This document shows, in pieces, positions 18,101 to 25,107 of a stretch of 49,746 nucleotides of DNA. The first letter of the stretch is position 1, and the number at the start of each line of letters is the position of its first letter. Source of the stretch: Clostridia bacterium (GTDB lineage: Bacteria; Bacillota; Clostridia; Oscillospirales; CAG-272); NCBI GenBank assembly GCA_017466375.1, contig JAFTUH010000041.1, positions 1-49,746 on the forward strand, written 5' to 3'. The notes below the pieces were generated by a model. The model saw only the letters and a program-made list of their open reading frames with translations, made no database searches and was not told the origin of the DNA. A program made the translations under genes and the position numbers.

Positions 18101-18129
18101 TTGACTTTTCTCAGACGATGTGCTATACT
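18101..18129 (+). promoter_or_regulatory. SigA promoter of the zur-znuACB operon
   Basis: TTGACT (18101-18106), 17-base spacer, TATACT (18124-18129); start of transcription expected near 18136, inside the operator. Confidence 0.88.
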
Positions 18130-18131
18130 AT

Positions 18132-18158
18132 TGAAATCGAGAATCATTCCCATTTTCA
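18132..18158 (+). promoter_or_regulatory. Fur/Zur-type operator palindrome
   Basis: A 27-base palindrome centred on C18145: TGAAATCGAGAAT and, on the other strand, TGAAAATGGGAAT match at 10 of 13 positions. The core GAATCATTC is the 7-1-7 Fur-family layout. It covers the transcription start and abuts the RBS, so binding would block transcription: metal-dependent autorepression. Confidence 0.82.
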
Positions 18159-18168
18159 AAGGTGAATT

Positions 18169-18573
18169 ATGAAACGTACCACATACATGACCGGGGCAAA
18201 AAAGCAGCTCCTTGATTTCTTCGCCGCCCATAAGGACAGGCATTTTACGGTAGATCAGATCGTGGAGGCACTGTCTTCCTCCGAATCTTGCCCGGGCAAA
18301 AGTACCGTCTACCGCCAGATCGCCAAGCTGTGGGAGGACGGCATCCTCCGCCGCTTTGAATCCGCGGATACGGACAGCTTTGTTTATCAGTACGCGGTCG
18401 GCGAGGGATGCGAGCACCATTTTCATCTGAAATGCGCGTCCTGCGGTATGCTGATCCACATGGAATGTGACAAGCTCTCCGAGGTGCGGGAACATATCCT
18501 GAAAGATCACGGATTTCTCATCGGCGGCTCGTCCGTGATATTCGGCGTATGCGCCGCCTGTGCCGCAAAATAA
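18169..18573 (+). CDS. zur: Fur-family metalloregulator, probably zinc-responsive (Zur)
   Basis: 134 residues. Winged-helix N-terminal half (FTVDQIVEAL, GKSTVYRQIAKLWEDG) and a metal-binding half with the His-rich GCEHHFHLKCASCG and a second CxxC pair in GVCAACAAK, which form the structural zinc site. The Zur assignment comes from being first in an operon with znuA-znuC-znuB and from its own operator; the metal (Zn or Mn) is not proven by sequence. Start ATG 18169 is preceded by AAAGGTG. Confidence 0.88.
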   Translation: MKRTTYMTGAKKQLLDFFAAHKDRHFTVDQIVEALSSSESCPGKSTVYRQIAKLWEDGILRRFESADTDSFVYQYAVGEGCEHHFHLKCASCGMLIHMECDKLSEVREHILKDHGFLIGGSSVIFGVCAACAAK

Positions 18574-18589
18574 GGTCAAAGGAACATAT

Positions 18590-19522
18590 ATGAAACGAAT
18601 TTTTGCTTTACTCATTGCCGTCGCCCTGCTCTGTCCGATCTTCACGGCGTGCGGACAAACTCCCGATGACGGACGGCTCTCCATCGTCACGACGACGTTT
18701 CCGCCGTACGATTTCGCCCGTGCAGTCGTGGGGGATGCGGCATCTGTCACGATACTGATCGATTCGGGTGTGGAGACGCACTCGTATGATCCCTCGCCGC
18801 GTGATATTGAAAAAATCCGCCGCGCAGATATCTTCATCTATGGCGGCGGCGAATCCGACGCATGGATCGACGGCGTTCTCGACTCGATCGATACGGACAC
18901 CGTCACCGTGATTGCTATGACAGATCTTGTGCCGCTTTTGTGCACAGATGGGCATACGGATCACATGGCTCACGAAGCAGACGAGCACGCCCATGAATAC
19001 GACGAACATGTATGGACGTCGCCTGCGAATGCGGCAGAGATCGTGCGCGCGATCTGCGATGCCGCTCGTTTGGCAGACGCCGAAAACAAATCGCTGTACG
19101 CAGCAAACGCGGCAGCATATATTGCCGAGCTTGAAATGCTTGCTTGCGATTTTGCCGAGGTGATTGAGAACAGCACACGGGACACGGTCATTTTTGCGGA
19201 TCGGTATCCGTTTCTGTATTTTTCCGAAGCGTTCGGGCTGAAGTATCACGCCGCATTTGCGGGATGCGCCCACGAAACGGAGGCAGGCGCGCAAACGATC
19301 GCGCGCATGATTGATCTCGTAAAGGCGGAAAATGTTCCTGCCGTCTTTTACATCGAATTCTCAAACCGCCGTCTTGCCGATGCTGTTGCCGAAGCAACCG
19401 GATGCGAGACGCTCCTGTTCCACTCCTGCCACAACGTCACACGCGCCGAGCTCGACAGCGGCGCCACGTATGTCTCGCTGATGCGGCAGAATCTTGAAAA
19501 TCTTAGGAAGGCGTTATCCTGA
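18590..19522 (+). CDS. znuA: Metal ABC transporter substrate-binding lipoprotein (ZnuA-like)
   Basis: 310 residues. Signal peptide MKRIFALLIAVALLCPIFTAC ends in a lipobox. It is a cluster A-I solute-binding protein: TTFPPYDFARAV, GVETHSYDPSPRDI with the first ligand His, and a charged His/Asp/Glu loop at about residues 121-143 (HTDHMAHEADEHAHEYDEH) that is typical of zinc rather than manganese binders. The annotated start at MKRIF follows AAAGG. It hands the ion to ZnuB/ZnuC. The stop overlaps the znuC start by one base. Confidence 0.93.
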   Translation: MKRIFALLIAVALLCPIFTACGQTPDDGRLSIVTTTFPPYDFARAVVGDAASVTILIDSGVETHSYDPSPRDIEKIRRADIFIYGGGESDAWIDGVLDSIDTDTVTVIAMTDLVPLLCTDGHTDHMAHEADEHAHEYDEHVWTSPANAAEIVRAICDAARLADAENKSLYAANAAAYIAELEMLACDFAEVIENSTRDTVIFADRYPFLYFSEAFGLKYHAAFAGCAHETEAGAQTIARMIDLVKAENVPAVFYIEFSNRRLADAVAEATGCETLLFHSCHNVTRAELDSGATYVSLMRQNLENLRKALS

Positions 19523-20232
19523 TGGCTCAAATACGTTGTACCGATCTCACCCTCGCCTACGATGGCGTAACAGTCGCGGACGGCATTGATTTCACTGTCA
19601 ATGCGGGCGATTATCTCTGCATCGTCGGAGAGAACGGATCGGGAAAAAGCACCCTCGTCCGCGCCCTGCTTGGGCTGAAAGCCCCTACGTCCGGATCTAT
19701 CACGTTCGGCGACGGACTGACCGCAAAAGAGATCGGCTATCTGCCCCAACAGACGGAAATTCAAAGGGATTTTCCTGCCTCCGTCCGCGAGGTCGTGCTC
19801 AGCGGATGCATCGGTCGGTTCGGGCACAGCCTCTTTTACACCAAGCTGCAGAAGGATCTCGCCGCATACCATATGGAACGGATGGGGATCGCCGATCTCG
19901 CCAAAAAATGTTACCGCGAGCTTTCGGGCGGTCAGCAGCAGAGGGTCCGGCTTGCCCGGGCACTGTGCGCGACGGGAAAGTTGCTCCTGCTTGACGAGCC
20001 GACAGCGGGACTCGATCCGATCGTCAGCCGCGAGCTGTATTCGCTGATCGAGCACCTGCACAAAACGGAAAAGATCACCGTCGTTATGGTATCGCACGAT
20101 CTCGAGGCGGTGATGCACGACGCGTCGCACATCCTGCATCTGAAGAAAAAGCAGCTCTTTTTCGGCACGCGCGAGGAATATCTCGACTCGGAGATCGGCA
20201 AGACCTTTTTGGGAGGTGCCGGAAATGCTTGA
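19522..20232 (+). CDS. znuC: Metal ABC transporter ATP-binding protein (ZnuC-like)
   Basis: 236 residues. Walker A GENGSGKST, Q-loop LPQQTEIQRDFPASV, signature LSGGQQQRVRLARAL, Walker B LLLLDEPTAGLDP and the switch His in VSHD are all intact. It energises the ZnuB permease. RBS AGGAAGG lies within the znuA end. Confidence 0.95.
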   Translation: MAQIRCTDLTLAYDGVTVADGIDFTVNAGDYLCIVGENGSGKSTLVRALLGLKAPTSGSITFGDGLTAKEIGYLPQQTEIQRDFPASVREVVLSGCIGRFGHSLFYTKLQKDLAAYHMERMGIADLAKKCYRELSGGQQQRVRLARALCATGKLLLLDEPTAGLDPIVSRELYSLIEHLHKTEKITVVMVSHDLEAVMHDASHILHLKKKQLFFGTREEYLDSEIGKTFLGGAGNA

Positions 20233-21043
20233 GATGGTTTTCGAAATGTTCACCTACCCGTTCATGCTCCGCGCGCTCGGGGTGGGCGTGCTCGTCTCGC
20301 TTTGCGCCGCCCTTCTCGGTGTGAGTCTCGTGCTCAAGCGATACTCCATGATCGGCGACGGGCTTTCCCACGTCGGATTCGGTGCGCTGGCGATCGCCGC
20401 CGTGGCGAATCTCTCCCCCCTCAAGGTGGCGATCCCGATCGTGGTGATCGCGGCGTTTTTCCTGCTCCGTCTGAGCGAGAACAGCCGCCTCAAGGGTGAC
20501 AGCGCGATTGCGGTGATCTCGACATCGGCGCTGGCACTCGGTGTGCTCGTTATCTCCGTTGGCGGCGGTGTGAATACGGATCTGAACAGCTACATGTTCG
20601 GCAGTATTTACGCGATGAGCGGCGAGGACGTAACGCTCAGTCTGATTTTGTCCGCCGTGGTGCTCTTCCTGTTTCTGCTGTTCTACACGCGCATCTTCGC
20701 CGTGACGTTTGATGAATCGTTTGCACGAGCAAGCGGTGTGCGTGTCGGCCTCTACAATATGCTGATCGCGGCGCTGACCGCAGTGACGATCGTCCTCGGT
20801 ATGCGCATGATGGGCGCGATGCTGATCTCGGCTTTGATTATCTTCCCCGCTCTCACCTCGATGCGCGTGTTCAAAACATTCCGCGGCGTCGTGATCTCCT
20901 CGGCAGCAGTTGCCGTGATCTGCTTCGTCGTCGGCATCACGCTGTCGTATCTGCTGGATGCACCCGGCGGTGCCTCGGTCGTTCTGACCAATCTCGCCGC
21001 AATGCTTCTGTTTTCGCTGATAGGCATGGTGAGGAAATCATAA
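20225..21043 (+). CDS. znuB: Metal ABC transporter permease (ZnuB-like)
   Basis: 272 residues with about eight to nine hydrophobic helices; family motifs YSMIGDGLSHVGFGALAI and MRMMGAMLISALIIFPA. The start is ATG 20225 behind GGGAGG at 20211-20216; a GTG at 20216 falls inside that RBS and is rejected. It overlaps znuC by 8 bases. Confidence 0.95.
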   Translation: MLEMVFEMFTYPFMLRALGVGVLVSLCAALLGVSLVLKRYSMIGDGLSHVGFGALAIAAVANLSPLKVAIPIVVIAAFFLLRLSENSRLKGDSAIAVISTSALALGVLVISVGGGVNTDLNSYMFGSIYAMSGEDVTLSLILSAVVLFLFLLFYTRIFAVTFDESFARASGVRVGLYNMLIAALTAVTIVLGMRMMGAMLISALIIFPALTSMRVFKTFRGVVISSAAVAVICFVVGITLSYLLDAPGGASVVLTNLAAMLLFSLIGMVRKS

Positions 21044-21107
21044 CCACCGAGCGAGCAACCCTATAAGGGCATATTACCGGCAAGGCTGAAAGCTTTCAGA
21101 AATATCT

Positions 21108-21154
21108 GCCAACCGCAAGCGGACTCATACTGCCGCTTATGCGGTTGGCTTTTC
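21108..21154 (+). terminator. Terminator of the zur-znu operon
   Basis: Interrupted stem GCCAACCGCaAGCGG (21108-21122) with CCGCTtatGCGGTTGGC (21133-21149), then TTTT. Confidence 0.85.
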
Positions 21155-21202
21155 TGATAGTTTTCGCAATCCCCTCCTAGCCCAAAACCGACAGTATAAA
21201 CG

Positions 21203-21231
21203 TTTACTTTTCCTCCGTTTTGTGTTATAAT
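21203..21231 (+). promoter_or_regulatory. Promoter of the TIR-kinase gene
   Basis: TTTACT (21203-21208), 17-base spacer, TATAAT (21226-21231). An in-frame ATG at 21230 overlaps this -10 and cannot be the start. Confidence 0.8.
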
Positions 21232-21265
21232 GAAAATAACATCTTCTCTGAAAGCAGGAAAAGCC

Positions 21266-22606
21266 ATGGGATACGTCTTTATCAGCTACAGCACGAAAAA
21301 CAAGGACGAAGCAATCTCTGTCAAAAATCTATTTGAAAAGCACGGCATCAACACATGGATGGCGCCAAATGACATTCCGGTCGGCAGAAAATACGCCGAA
21401 GTCATCGGCAGCGCGATCAAAAACTGCGCCTGTCTCGCTCTGCTTCTTTCAAACAGCTCGCTGAACTCCATATGGGTTGCCAAGGAAGTCGAGCGCGCTA
21501 TCAATTACCGCAAAACCCTTATTCCCCTTCAGCTGGAGGATGTCGTGCTGAACGAGGAATTCGAGTTGTACATCAGTACGGATCAGATTCTGCCTGTCAG
21601 AAGAATTGACGAATCTCTTGCGGAAATCCAACATTTGATCGCAACCGTAAAGAGCTATATCTCGGCGCAATCGTCCCCTGAAGCAGAGGCGCCTCCGGAG
21701 GACTCCTTTCCCCAGCCGGAATCCACTGACCCGACGGATACAGAGACGGTACATATCGGAGACATGCTTTTCGGCAAATACAAGATTCTGGACAAACTCA
21801 CTGCCGGAAGCACCGGCGACATTTTCCGGGCGTTCCACGAATACAACCGTATGTTTTATACGCTGAAAATCATCGACAAACGCTCAGAACTTTACGAAAG
21901 ATCCACGCAGAATCTGTCATCCGAGCTCACCTTTTTGAACAGACTGTCTCACCCGGGAATCCTTGACCTCGTGGATATCATTGACGCTAAAGAACAGCTG
22001 GTTATTGTTACGAGGGGGGTAAACGGTCGGACTCTCTCTCAGGTAATCGGCTCAGACGGCGTACAAAATGAAGCCCGTGTCCTTGACTGGGCACTTCAAT
22101 TATGCGATATAATACAGTATCTTCACAGTCAAAGCCCAGCCATCTTCCATAACGAGCTGCACCCGGGCAACATACTCTTGACTTCGGACGGCAACATCAA
22201 GCTTCTGGATTCCGGTACGGCACAAAAAGCAGGCGGCATACTGTACGAAAACCGTCTGGCCTCCGCTTTCTTCACCGCACCCGAATTGTCAAAAACAGGC
22301 AAAGCGGATGAAAGAACGGATATATACGCAATCGGTGCAACGCTGTATGCCCTCTTGACCGGAAACGATCTCAGCCGTCCGCCCTACGTTATTTATCCTC
22401 TTCGGCAGAAAAACCCTGATCTTACCGATGCGTTTAAGCGAGTTGTTGAAAAATGCATGGAGCAGACTCCATGCAACAGATACCAAAGCGTTGATGCCCT
22501 GATACGCGATTTGGAAGCCGTATCGAATCACAAAGGCAGCGCGGCAGCACCGACGCTCTTGGACAAGTTCAAGTCCCTGTTCGGGAAGAAAAACAATCCG
22601 ACATAA
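21266..22606 (+). CDS. TIR domain fused to a degenerate serine/threonine protein kinase
   Basis: 446 residues. Residues 1-132: TIR domain (GYVFISYSTKNKDEA, WMAPNDIPVG, LLLSNSSLNSIWVAKEVERA) with Glu74 at the position of the NAD-cleaving glutamate. Residues 133-163: acidic Pro/Ser/Thr linker. Residues ~164-420: Hanks-type kinase fold with glycine loop LTAGSTGDIF, Lys201, helix-C Glu220 and a DSG in place of DFG (Asp315). The catalytic HRDxxxxN is HNELHPGN: the base aspartate is Glu297, so it may be a pseudokinase or weak kinase. The C-terminus is basic (KFKSLFGKKNN) without a membrane segment. Start chosen at MGYVFISYS because the promoter lies at 21226-21231. Role unknown; signalling or anti-phage defence are both possible. 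Confidence 0.88.
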   Translation: MGYVFISYSTKNKDEAISVKNLFEKHGINTWMAPNDIPVGRKYAEVIGSAIKNCACLALLLSNSSLNSIWVAKEVERAINYRKTLIPLQLEDVVLNEEFELYISTDQILPVRRIDESLAEIQHLIATVKSYISAQSSPEAEAPPEDSFPQPESTDPTDTETVHIGDMLFGKYKILDKLTAGSTGDIFRAFHEYNRMFYTLKIIDKRSELYERSTQNLSSELTFLNRLSHPGILDLVDIIDAKEQLVIVTRGVNGRTLSQVIGSDGVQNEARVLDWALQLCDIIQYLHSQSPAIFHNELHPGNILLTSDGNIKLLDSGTAQKAGGILYENRLASAFFTAPELSKTGKADERTDIYAIGATLYALLTGNDLSRPPYVIYPLRQKNPDLTDAFKRVVEKCMEQTPCNRYQSVDALIRDLEAVSNHKGSAAAPTLLDKFKSLFGKKNNPT

Positions 22607-22644
22607 AGACAGCGGCAGAAGCCGGCCCCAAAGGAGATACAGCC

Positions 22645-23493
22645 ATGCAAAAACTTTGCGATTTACACACCCATTCGGTGTTTTCCGACGGAACGTGCAC
22701 CCCGGGCGAGATCATCGACACCGCCGTCCGGATCGGTCTTTCGGCGGTTGCTTTATGCGATCATAACACAGTAGACGGTATTCCGGATTTTTTATCGGCA
22801 GCAAAAGGTAAGGATATCCGTGCAATCGCAGGCGCGGAATTTTCGGTAGCTTATGAGGATACCGAGCTGCATCTGCTCGGCTTGTTTATTCCCGAGGAGG
22901 CGTTTGCGCACGTCACAACACTCATGGAAGACGTCAACCGACGCAAGGAGGAGAGCAACCGTGCACTGATCGCTTCCCTGAACCGTGCAGGCTACGAGAT
23001 TGATTTCGAAGCGATCCGGAATATGACACCGAACGGGAAATTCAACCGTTCCCACATCGCACAGGCAATGACAGACAAAGGCTATACCGAATCCATCAGT
23101 CAGGCAATGAACACGGTTCTGGCGCCGGGTGCCGGGCACTACATCGAGCCGAGGCGGATCTCTGTCTGGGAAATGATCGATTTTATAAAATCCGTCGGCG
23201 CTGTTCCCGTGCTGGCGCATCCGTTTTTGAATCTGTCGGAGGCAGCGCTGGCACAATTCCTCCCCGAAGCGAAAAAGCACGGACTTGTCGGCATGGAGTG
23301 CGCCTACTCGCTCTATGACAAGGAAACCACCGCCAAATCCCTGCTTCTTGCCGAGAAAAACGGGCTTCTTCCCAGCGGCGGAAGCGATTTCCACGGCACA
23401 AAGAAAGCGGACATCCGGCTCGGATGCGGCAAAGGAAATCTGGCGATTCCCTACGCATGGGCAGAGAGACTCGAAAACCAAACAGCGGAGTGA
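22645..23493 (+). CDS. PHP-domain metal-dependent phosphoesterase
   Basis: 282 residues starting MQKLCDLHTHSVFSDG with AAAGGAG upstream. All PHP motifs are seen: LHTHSxFSDG, DHNTVDG, GAEFSV, HPFLN and GGSDFHG. Family members of this kind (YciV/RnmA-like) hydrolyse 3',5'-nucleoside bisphosphates or short 5' RNA ends; the actual substrate here is unknown. It begins 38 bases after the TIR-kinase gene without an intervening terminator, so the two are probably co-transcribed. Confidence 0.92.
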   Translation: MQKLCDLHTHSVFSDGTCTPGEIIDTAVRIGLSAVALCDHNTVDGIPDFLSAAKGKDIRAIAGAEFSVAYEDTELHLLGLFIPEEAFAHVTTLMEDVNRRKEESNRALIASLNRAGYEIDFEAIRNMTPNGKFNRSHIAQAMTDKGYTESISQAMNTVLAPGAGHYIEPRRISVWEMIDFIKSVGAVPVLAHPFLNLSEAALAQFLPEAKKHGLVGMECAYSLYDKETTAKSLLLAEKNGLLPSGGSDFHGTKKADIRLGCGKGNLAIPYAWAERLENQTAE

Positions 23494-23515
23494 GTTTACT
23501 CCGCTGTTTTATTAT
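23481..23515 (+). terminator. Terminator overlapping the PHP gene stop codon
   Basis: AACAGCGGAGT (23481-23491) pairs with ACTCCGCTGTT (23498-23508), followed by TTATT; the TGA stop lies in the loop side of the stem. Confidence 0.88.
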
Positions 23516-23772
23516 ATATTACAAAAACGTCTTATCACACCGCAATGCACCGTTTTTCCCGATACCGACGCGGTGAGATTCCGCGTTTTTTGAAAAACGC
23601 AGTCATCGAAAAAACAGAAATTCAATATCTCAGAAGCGCCAGAAATTCACATCAATGTTTGCGCCTCAACTTTTGTATTTTCTTGTTCAAAAACATTTAT
23701 TTTTGCCATCTTTTTTCGTCAATAATTAACGATAATCACTCATCGAATATTACAACAAATATGTGTTTCCTA
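23516..23772. other. AT-rich intergenic stretch before the polysaccharide locus
   Basis: About 260 bases with no convincing reading frame. The only structure noted is the inverted repeat GCGTTTTT-TG-AAAAACGC at 23583-23600. The strong AT bias differs from both flanks and may mark the old left junction of the polysaccharide locus or an upstream regulatory leader. Confidence 0.4.
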
Positions 23773-23801
23773 TTGCATCCGAATGGAAAAAGTGATATAA
23801 T
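23773..23801 (+). promoter_or_regulatory. Promoter of the surface-polysaccharide locus
   Basis: TTGCAT (23773-23778), 17-base spacer, TATAAT (23796-23801); a second TATAAT overlaps at 23801-23806. It is the only clear promoter seen before the 21-kb run of rightward genes, though internal promoters cannot be excluded. Confidence 0.75.
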
Positions 23802-23874
23802 ATAATATGTATGGGTATGTTTTCTCGTGGATTTCTCACGATTTCCCGACTTATTACGAAAGGACACACAGAGC

Positions 23875-25101
23875 ATGAAGCCGTTTGAAAAAAAAGTCTG
23901 GCTGGCTACCCCCACCATGCACGGGGACGAGCTCGCCTACATAAAAGAAGCGTATGAGACCAACTGGATGTCCACTGTCGGCAAAAATATCAACGAGGCG
24001 GAGCGCATCGTCGCTGAAATGATCGGTGTACAGCACGCCGTCGCCCTCTCCAGCGGTACAGCCGCGCTTCATCTCTCCATGAAGCTCGCGAGCATCAAGC
24101 CGGGGGACAAGGTATTCTGCTCCGATATGACCTTCGCGGCAACGGTCAATCCGATCGTGTACGAGGGCGGACTCCCTGTTTTCATTGACGGCGAATATGA
24201 CACGTGGAACATGGATCCTGCATCGCTTGAAAAGGCGTTTGAACTGTATCCCGACGTCAAAACGGTCGTCGTGGCAAATCTGTACGGCACCCCTGCCAAG
24301 CTTGACGAGATCCGCGCAATCTGTGACGCGCACGGTGCCTCCCTCATCGAGGATGCGGCAGAATCCCTCGGCGCGACGTACAAAGGCAAACAGACCGGCA
24401 CGTTCGGCGATTACAACGTCATCTCCTTCAACGGAAACAAGATCATCACCGGATCCTCGGGCGGCATGCTTTTGACTGATGACATTGACGTGGCTAACCG
24501 CGTGCGTAAATGGTCCACGCAGAGCCGCGAGAACGCACCGTGGTATCAGCACGAGGAGCTCGGCTACAACTACCGCATGAGCAACGTGATCGCAGGTGTC
24601 GTCCGCGGTCAGCTTCCGTATCTTGCCGAGCATATCGCGCAGAAAAAAGCGATCTACGAAAGATACCGCGAAGGATTTAAGGATCTGCCCGTAACGATGA
24701 ATCCGTTCACGGCGGACACGATGGAGCCGAACTACTGGCTCTCCTGCCTCCTCATCGATAAGGATGCCATGTGCAAGCAGGTCCGCAGCGACAATGAAGC
24801 TGCCTACATAAAAGAGGCGGGTAAATCCTGCCCGACCGAAATTCTCGAGACGCTCGCATCGTACAACGCCGAGGGCAGACCGATCTGGAAGCCGATGCAC
24901 ATGCAGCCGATCTTCCGTATGCATCCGTTCGTCATGGCGGACGGCGACGGCAGATGCCGCACGAACGCGTATATCGACTGCGGCAAGGCAGACAGCGTGA
25001 ACGCGGATATTTTCCACCGCGGTCTGTGCCTGCCGAGCGACAACAAAATGACCGAGACCGAGCAGACGCAGGTCATCGAGATCGTGAAAAGCTGTTTCTG
25101 A
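23875..25101 (+). CDS. DegT/DnrJ/EryC1-type sugar aminotransferase (PglE-like)
   Basis: 408 residues. PLP enzyme that transfers an amino group to a keto-sugar nucleotide. Seen: ATPTMHGDELAYIKEAYETN, SSGTAALHL, DMTFAATVNPI, EDAAESLGA and the Schiff-base lysine in FNGNKIITG (Lys189). The open frame extends back to a GTG at 23827, but ATG 23875 begins the conserved sequence; an AAAGGA lies some distance upstream. The resemblance is closest to UDP-4-amino-sugar aminotransferases such as PglE. The matching retaining 4,6-dehydratase is not in the window. First gene of the polysaccharide locus. Confidence 0.92.
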   Translation: MKPFEKKVWLATPTMHGDELAYIKEAYETNWMSTVGKNINEAERIVAEMIGVQHAVALSSGTAALHLSMKLASIKPGDKVFCSDMTFAATVNPIVYEGGLPVFIDGEYDTWNMDPASLEKAFELYPDVKTVVVANLYGTPAKLDEIRAICDAHGASLIEDAAESLGATYKGKQTGTFGDYNVISFNGNKIITGSSGGMLLTDDIDVANRVRKWSTQSRENAPWYQHEELGYNYRMSNVIAGVVRGQLPYLAEHIAQKKAIYERYREGFKDLPVTMNPFTADTMEPNYWLSCLLIDKDAMCKQVRSDNEAAYIKEAGKSCPTEILETLASYNAEGRPIWKPMHMQPIFRMHPFVMADGDGRCRTNAYIDCGKADSVNADIFHRGLCLPSDNKMTETEQTQVIEIVKSCF

Positions 25102-25107
25102 TCCGGC

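Noticed and set aside
21266..22606. Thoeris anti-phage system
   Set aside because: The TIR protein lacks a neighbouring ThsA (SIR2/SLOG or macro effector), and the fused kinase-like domain is not part of Thoeris.
23583..23600. Inverted repeat GCGTTTTT-TG-AAAAACGC as terminator or attachment site
   Set aside because: The loop is too short for a stable hairpin and no gene ends there; no second copy was noticed, so it is only mentioned.
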